A stretch of 64,000 nucleotides of DNA from Portunus trituberculatus (Eukaryota > Arthropoda > Malacostraca > Decapoda > Portunidae), in assembly GCF_017591435.1 (NCBI RefSeq), contig NC_059297.1, forward strand, positions 20,092,690 to 20,156,689, given 5' to 3'. The notes under the pieces are model-generated. The model saw only the letters and a list, made by a program, of their open reading frames with translations, was not told the DNA's origin and ran no database searches. Below are positions 60,505-64,000 of this stretch, piece after piece; the first letter of the stretch is position 1, and each line of letters opens with the position of its first letter. A program made the position numbers and the translations under genes.

Positions 60505-61359
60505 CAAGTGAGAAACAGTCCCATTCAGGCCCACCTGGTTGATTTTCATTTTACTCCCATGATATTGGCCAAGGATGCTTATGCTTCCTAAAAGAGAATG
60601 ATGTTGTGCTTGCTTGGTGTTGGAGTGGGAGGGGCAGTGGTGAGGCAGCATGGGGCCTGCACTCGTCAGCGTGCTCGGGTGGGCACCGCAGGCACAACAC
60701 ACACCACAGCCACCACTCACCTCAGTCATGTATACCTGTGTTAACAGAGGGAGTGGGGTGTGAGCACTGCTTTGAGGGTATCTTGCATCACCACTACAGG
60801 GTAGCCCTCACAGACAGTGCTGACTGTATTGTTGGGTGTTCTGCCTTGGCATCTCACGAGATCAAACTAAAGTACGTAATGAGAGGGAAGAACCTCAGGT
60901 GTGGCAGGGACTCTGCTCCCTTTCCAGACACTTCACATGGCATCTGCTGCCCCTCAGGCTACACTGTGGTCTTTTTAATGTTAGTTAAGGTCTAAGACGA
61001 GACCTTAAAAATACTGTTAGAACTTTCAAATAGATGGATGGATGGTTAGATTTTTCTGAGATTTAGAAACATCCAATTGTTCATTGTATCTTGATTAACT
61101 CTGTAGACACAATAAAATTAAAGAAGAGTAGTGTACACCTTGAGGATGAGGTAAATGCATAGTGAGAGAGGGCAAGAGAGTAGAGTCCCAGGTACAGGTG
61201 ATGCCAGCTTAACCAGGGCTCACCTACAGCAGAACTCTATAAAGGAAAGTGAATTTTTTGTTCACCCTGATCTCTGAAAGGGATGCAGGATAAGTTGCCA
61301 ATTACTGCAAAGGCCTAGACACTGGCACCACCGCATTACAGCTGGGCTGGTTGGTAGCG

Positions 61360-61382
61360 ACTGACTGACTGACTGACTGACT
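61360..61382. repeat. (GACT)n short tandem repeat
   Basis: Five to six GACT units. Confidence 0.9.
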
Positions 61383-63488
61383 ACAGTAACATTCAAGGCT
61401 GTGTGGGTACTGGATCATGGTGATGACTTAACTACTAAAAGTTGACCCACACACAAAACTTACAACAAATTCATCTCTATGGAAATATCTCTTCTTGATT
61501 TATAACCAAATCTTGGCAAAATGCATGAGAAGACGTTTTGTCATTGGTATATTCAAGTTATAGAAGCCTCACTTGGTAAAAATGACAACAACAATGATAA
61601 TGTAAAGAGGTACAGTACATTATTCTCACAGCTTAAGTGATACCCAAGCTATAGTTCACAGATAAAGTCTCTAGAAATGTGGCGCAGATTGCAATCCATT
61701 CAAGAAAATTCCTGAGGGTGCACAGGATACTGTTGCTTTGCCAGTGGTACTCCATTGGGGGCTTGTCTAAAATCTTTAGCTTATCAATAATGGTTATTGC
61801 ACATTTATGCTTATTAAGGGATGGTATGTGGAGAGACAAGCCCGAGCTCTTCATGGCTGGAGATTTTGGGTGGTGCAAGGCTTGTAGGATAGGTACCAAA
61901 ATGCTGTTGTTTTAAAAACATGATTTTAAAAAATCACATAGCATAAAGAAAACTTTTTTTACTATATGCTTAATCAAGTAATAAACAGCAATGGTCAAAT
62001 ATGACACACTCAAGGTAGAGTTTAAAGATGATCAAAAGTTCTATCAATTGTATAAAACAAGAGCAATTCCTGCTTCAGGATGACAAAATTGGTGCTGCTC
62101 CTGAGAAAATGTATATAACTTTTTCACAGCAGAAAAACAGCTGCCCAGCACCACCCAAGATCTCAGGGACGGCTCGTGGCCACAACACTCACTGTCAGCA
62201 CCTCATGACACATGCACATGTGACAAAGGTGGCTGCCAGGTATGCACACAGTGGCCCATGTGACTGGACAAGTGTAATGAGGGTGTGCATGTCTGCCAAT
62301 AGGATACAAGTCAGTAAGAATGAGGTCTCTGTTTCCACATTAAAAGTTTTCAACAAAGGTAATGAAAATTATTTGAAATATGTGAAAATTTTCTATAAAT
62401 AATTCTTTTAGTTAATTTTATGTACAAAGTACTGAGTAATTCTTCCATTCTTAATGGAATACTATGACTTTTCAGGATAGCAGATACCATATAAAAATGA
62501 AGAATTGACAAAATAAAATTATCATAAGATAAACCTCCCATGGAATCAGCAGAAATTAAAGCTAGCAGGAGTCCAGTGGAAAAGGCTGGTACCCTGTGTC
62601 CAGACTACTTGTTGTACTAGTCAGTATTTACACTGTACAAGGGAGACCGCCCAGGCGTCCCATCGCTGGTGGAGCCTTCTGAAGAAATGTTTACAGTGCC
62701 AACTCAGTTTATGGAATACCAAACAGCTAGGTAAAAAACAGTAGCCAGGCTAGGATTAGTGACAGTGAAAAAATCAGTTATTCTCACATATTGTGAAGGG
62801 TGGAATAGCTTTTCTTTGCATTCCATGGGGGCTGGCAGTCACAGCTGGCAGTAATTATTGCATTTAATATTCTTGTGTATAAAAAAGTTACATAACTATC
62901 TCACTTTCTTTTTTTCTCAAAGGTTTATCACAGATTACTTATCTCAAGCAGAGTATGGTATGCTTGTGTCTTCCTCAATCAGTTTTCACACTCATTAAAA
63001 GTTTATGGTGGCAGTAGAACATATCCACTTTCTTATAATAAAATAATATCTTTTTGTACAACTCCAACTCTTCTCCAAACTTCTGTGCTGAAAGTTTCCA
63101 TGTCCTGGGGTTGGAATGCTAGAATGGCTCAACACAGCACAAACGAAGGCTATCCCCGGCCTTGGACCAACATGAAGCACAACTAAGTCAAACACACACA
63201 AATCAAAATTCACTCTTGGAAGAATTTGTTCATAAGAAAAATAAAACATTGACATTTAGCACTGAGGTCGAGCCAAGGGAAGCCACAATGATGGTGAGGG
63301 AGACTGAGGTGGGAGGGAAGGGACTCCTGGGCACAGTCCATTGAGTGGAGATCCATTGACATGTTCCTCGGTGGTCTAGGGTGAGGTGGAGGGTCAAGTG
63401 GCTGAGTACACCTTCTGGGCCACTTTTTGGGGGTATGCAACTCTCCCTCAGCTGTTGTGCTGCTTTCTTGGCCACCAACTGGGAATTG

Positions 63489-64000
<512 letters not shown>

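Noticed and set aside
60606..60995. 129-codon plus-strand frame with several Cys and His
   Set aside because: No regular metal-binding spacing, no splice partners, and overlap with CCA repeats on the other strand.

Overview
The window reads as non-coding-rich nuclear DNA of an arthropod, most likely a decapod crustacean (inference). The evidence is GT-AG introns, long dinucleotide arrays (AT, GA, GT), degenerate TTAGG runs of the arthropod telomere type, tRNA-headed SINEs, several non-LTR retrotransposon (LINE) families, and many Tc1/pogo (Tigger), hAT, Merlin and PIF/Harbinger-like relics. I see no rRNA, CRISPR or bacterial-style operon.

The one host gene I can support is on the + strand and ends at 28124. 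Three exons (16958-17254, 17747-17898, 27972-28124) join in phase and encode the C-terminal part of an SH2-domain adaptor that most resembles the SLP-76/BLNK/CLNK family. A 31-nt exon at 1682-1712 joins the first of these in phase. An 18-nt micro-exon at 9281-9298 and a possible alternative first exon at 8434-8818 are phase-compatible but unproven. The 5' end of the gene lies outside the window or was not recognised.

Layout. 0-5 kb: AT arrays flanking a foldback, a small Tigger MITE, a Tigger transposase relic, a SINE and a Harbinger-like MITE. 5-10 kb: mostly unrecognised DNA with GT/CT arrays and a full-length SINE. 10-15 kb: a decayed LINE with reverse transcriptase and RNase H, split by a Tigger-type element that carries a Ty3/gypsy protease fragment. 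15-17 kb: a CR1-like LINE relic. 17-28 kb: the SH2 exons and a 10-kb last intron full of LINE fragments, a SINE and compound microsatellites. 28-33 kb: LINE and Tigger relics. 33-41 kb: a multi-level nest in which a LINE is split by a Tc1 element and by a Tigger element, and the Tc1 is itself split by an intron-bearing hAT element with an intact 8-bp target duplication. 41-48 kb: Tigger transposase relics, a second hAT transposase pseudogene and a nonautonomous hAT. 48-58 kb: a Merlin (ISXO2-like) transposase relic, a hAT MITE, and two long jockey-like LINE copies. 58-64 kb: no recognisable gene; two very long GA arrays.

Almost every long open frame outside the SH2 gene is a decayed transposon gene or a translated microsatellite. 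The most informative structures are the insertion nests, which give a relative chronology; an intron kept inside a hAT transposase; a 676-bp near-palindrome inside a Tigger-type element; and the invertebrate SLP-76/BLNK-like adaptor.
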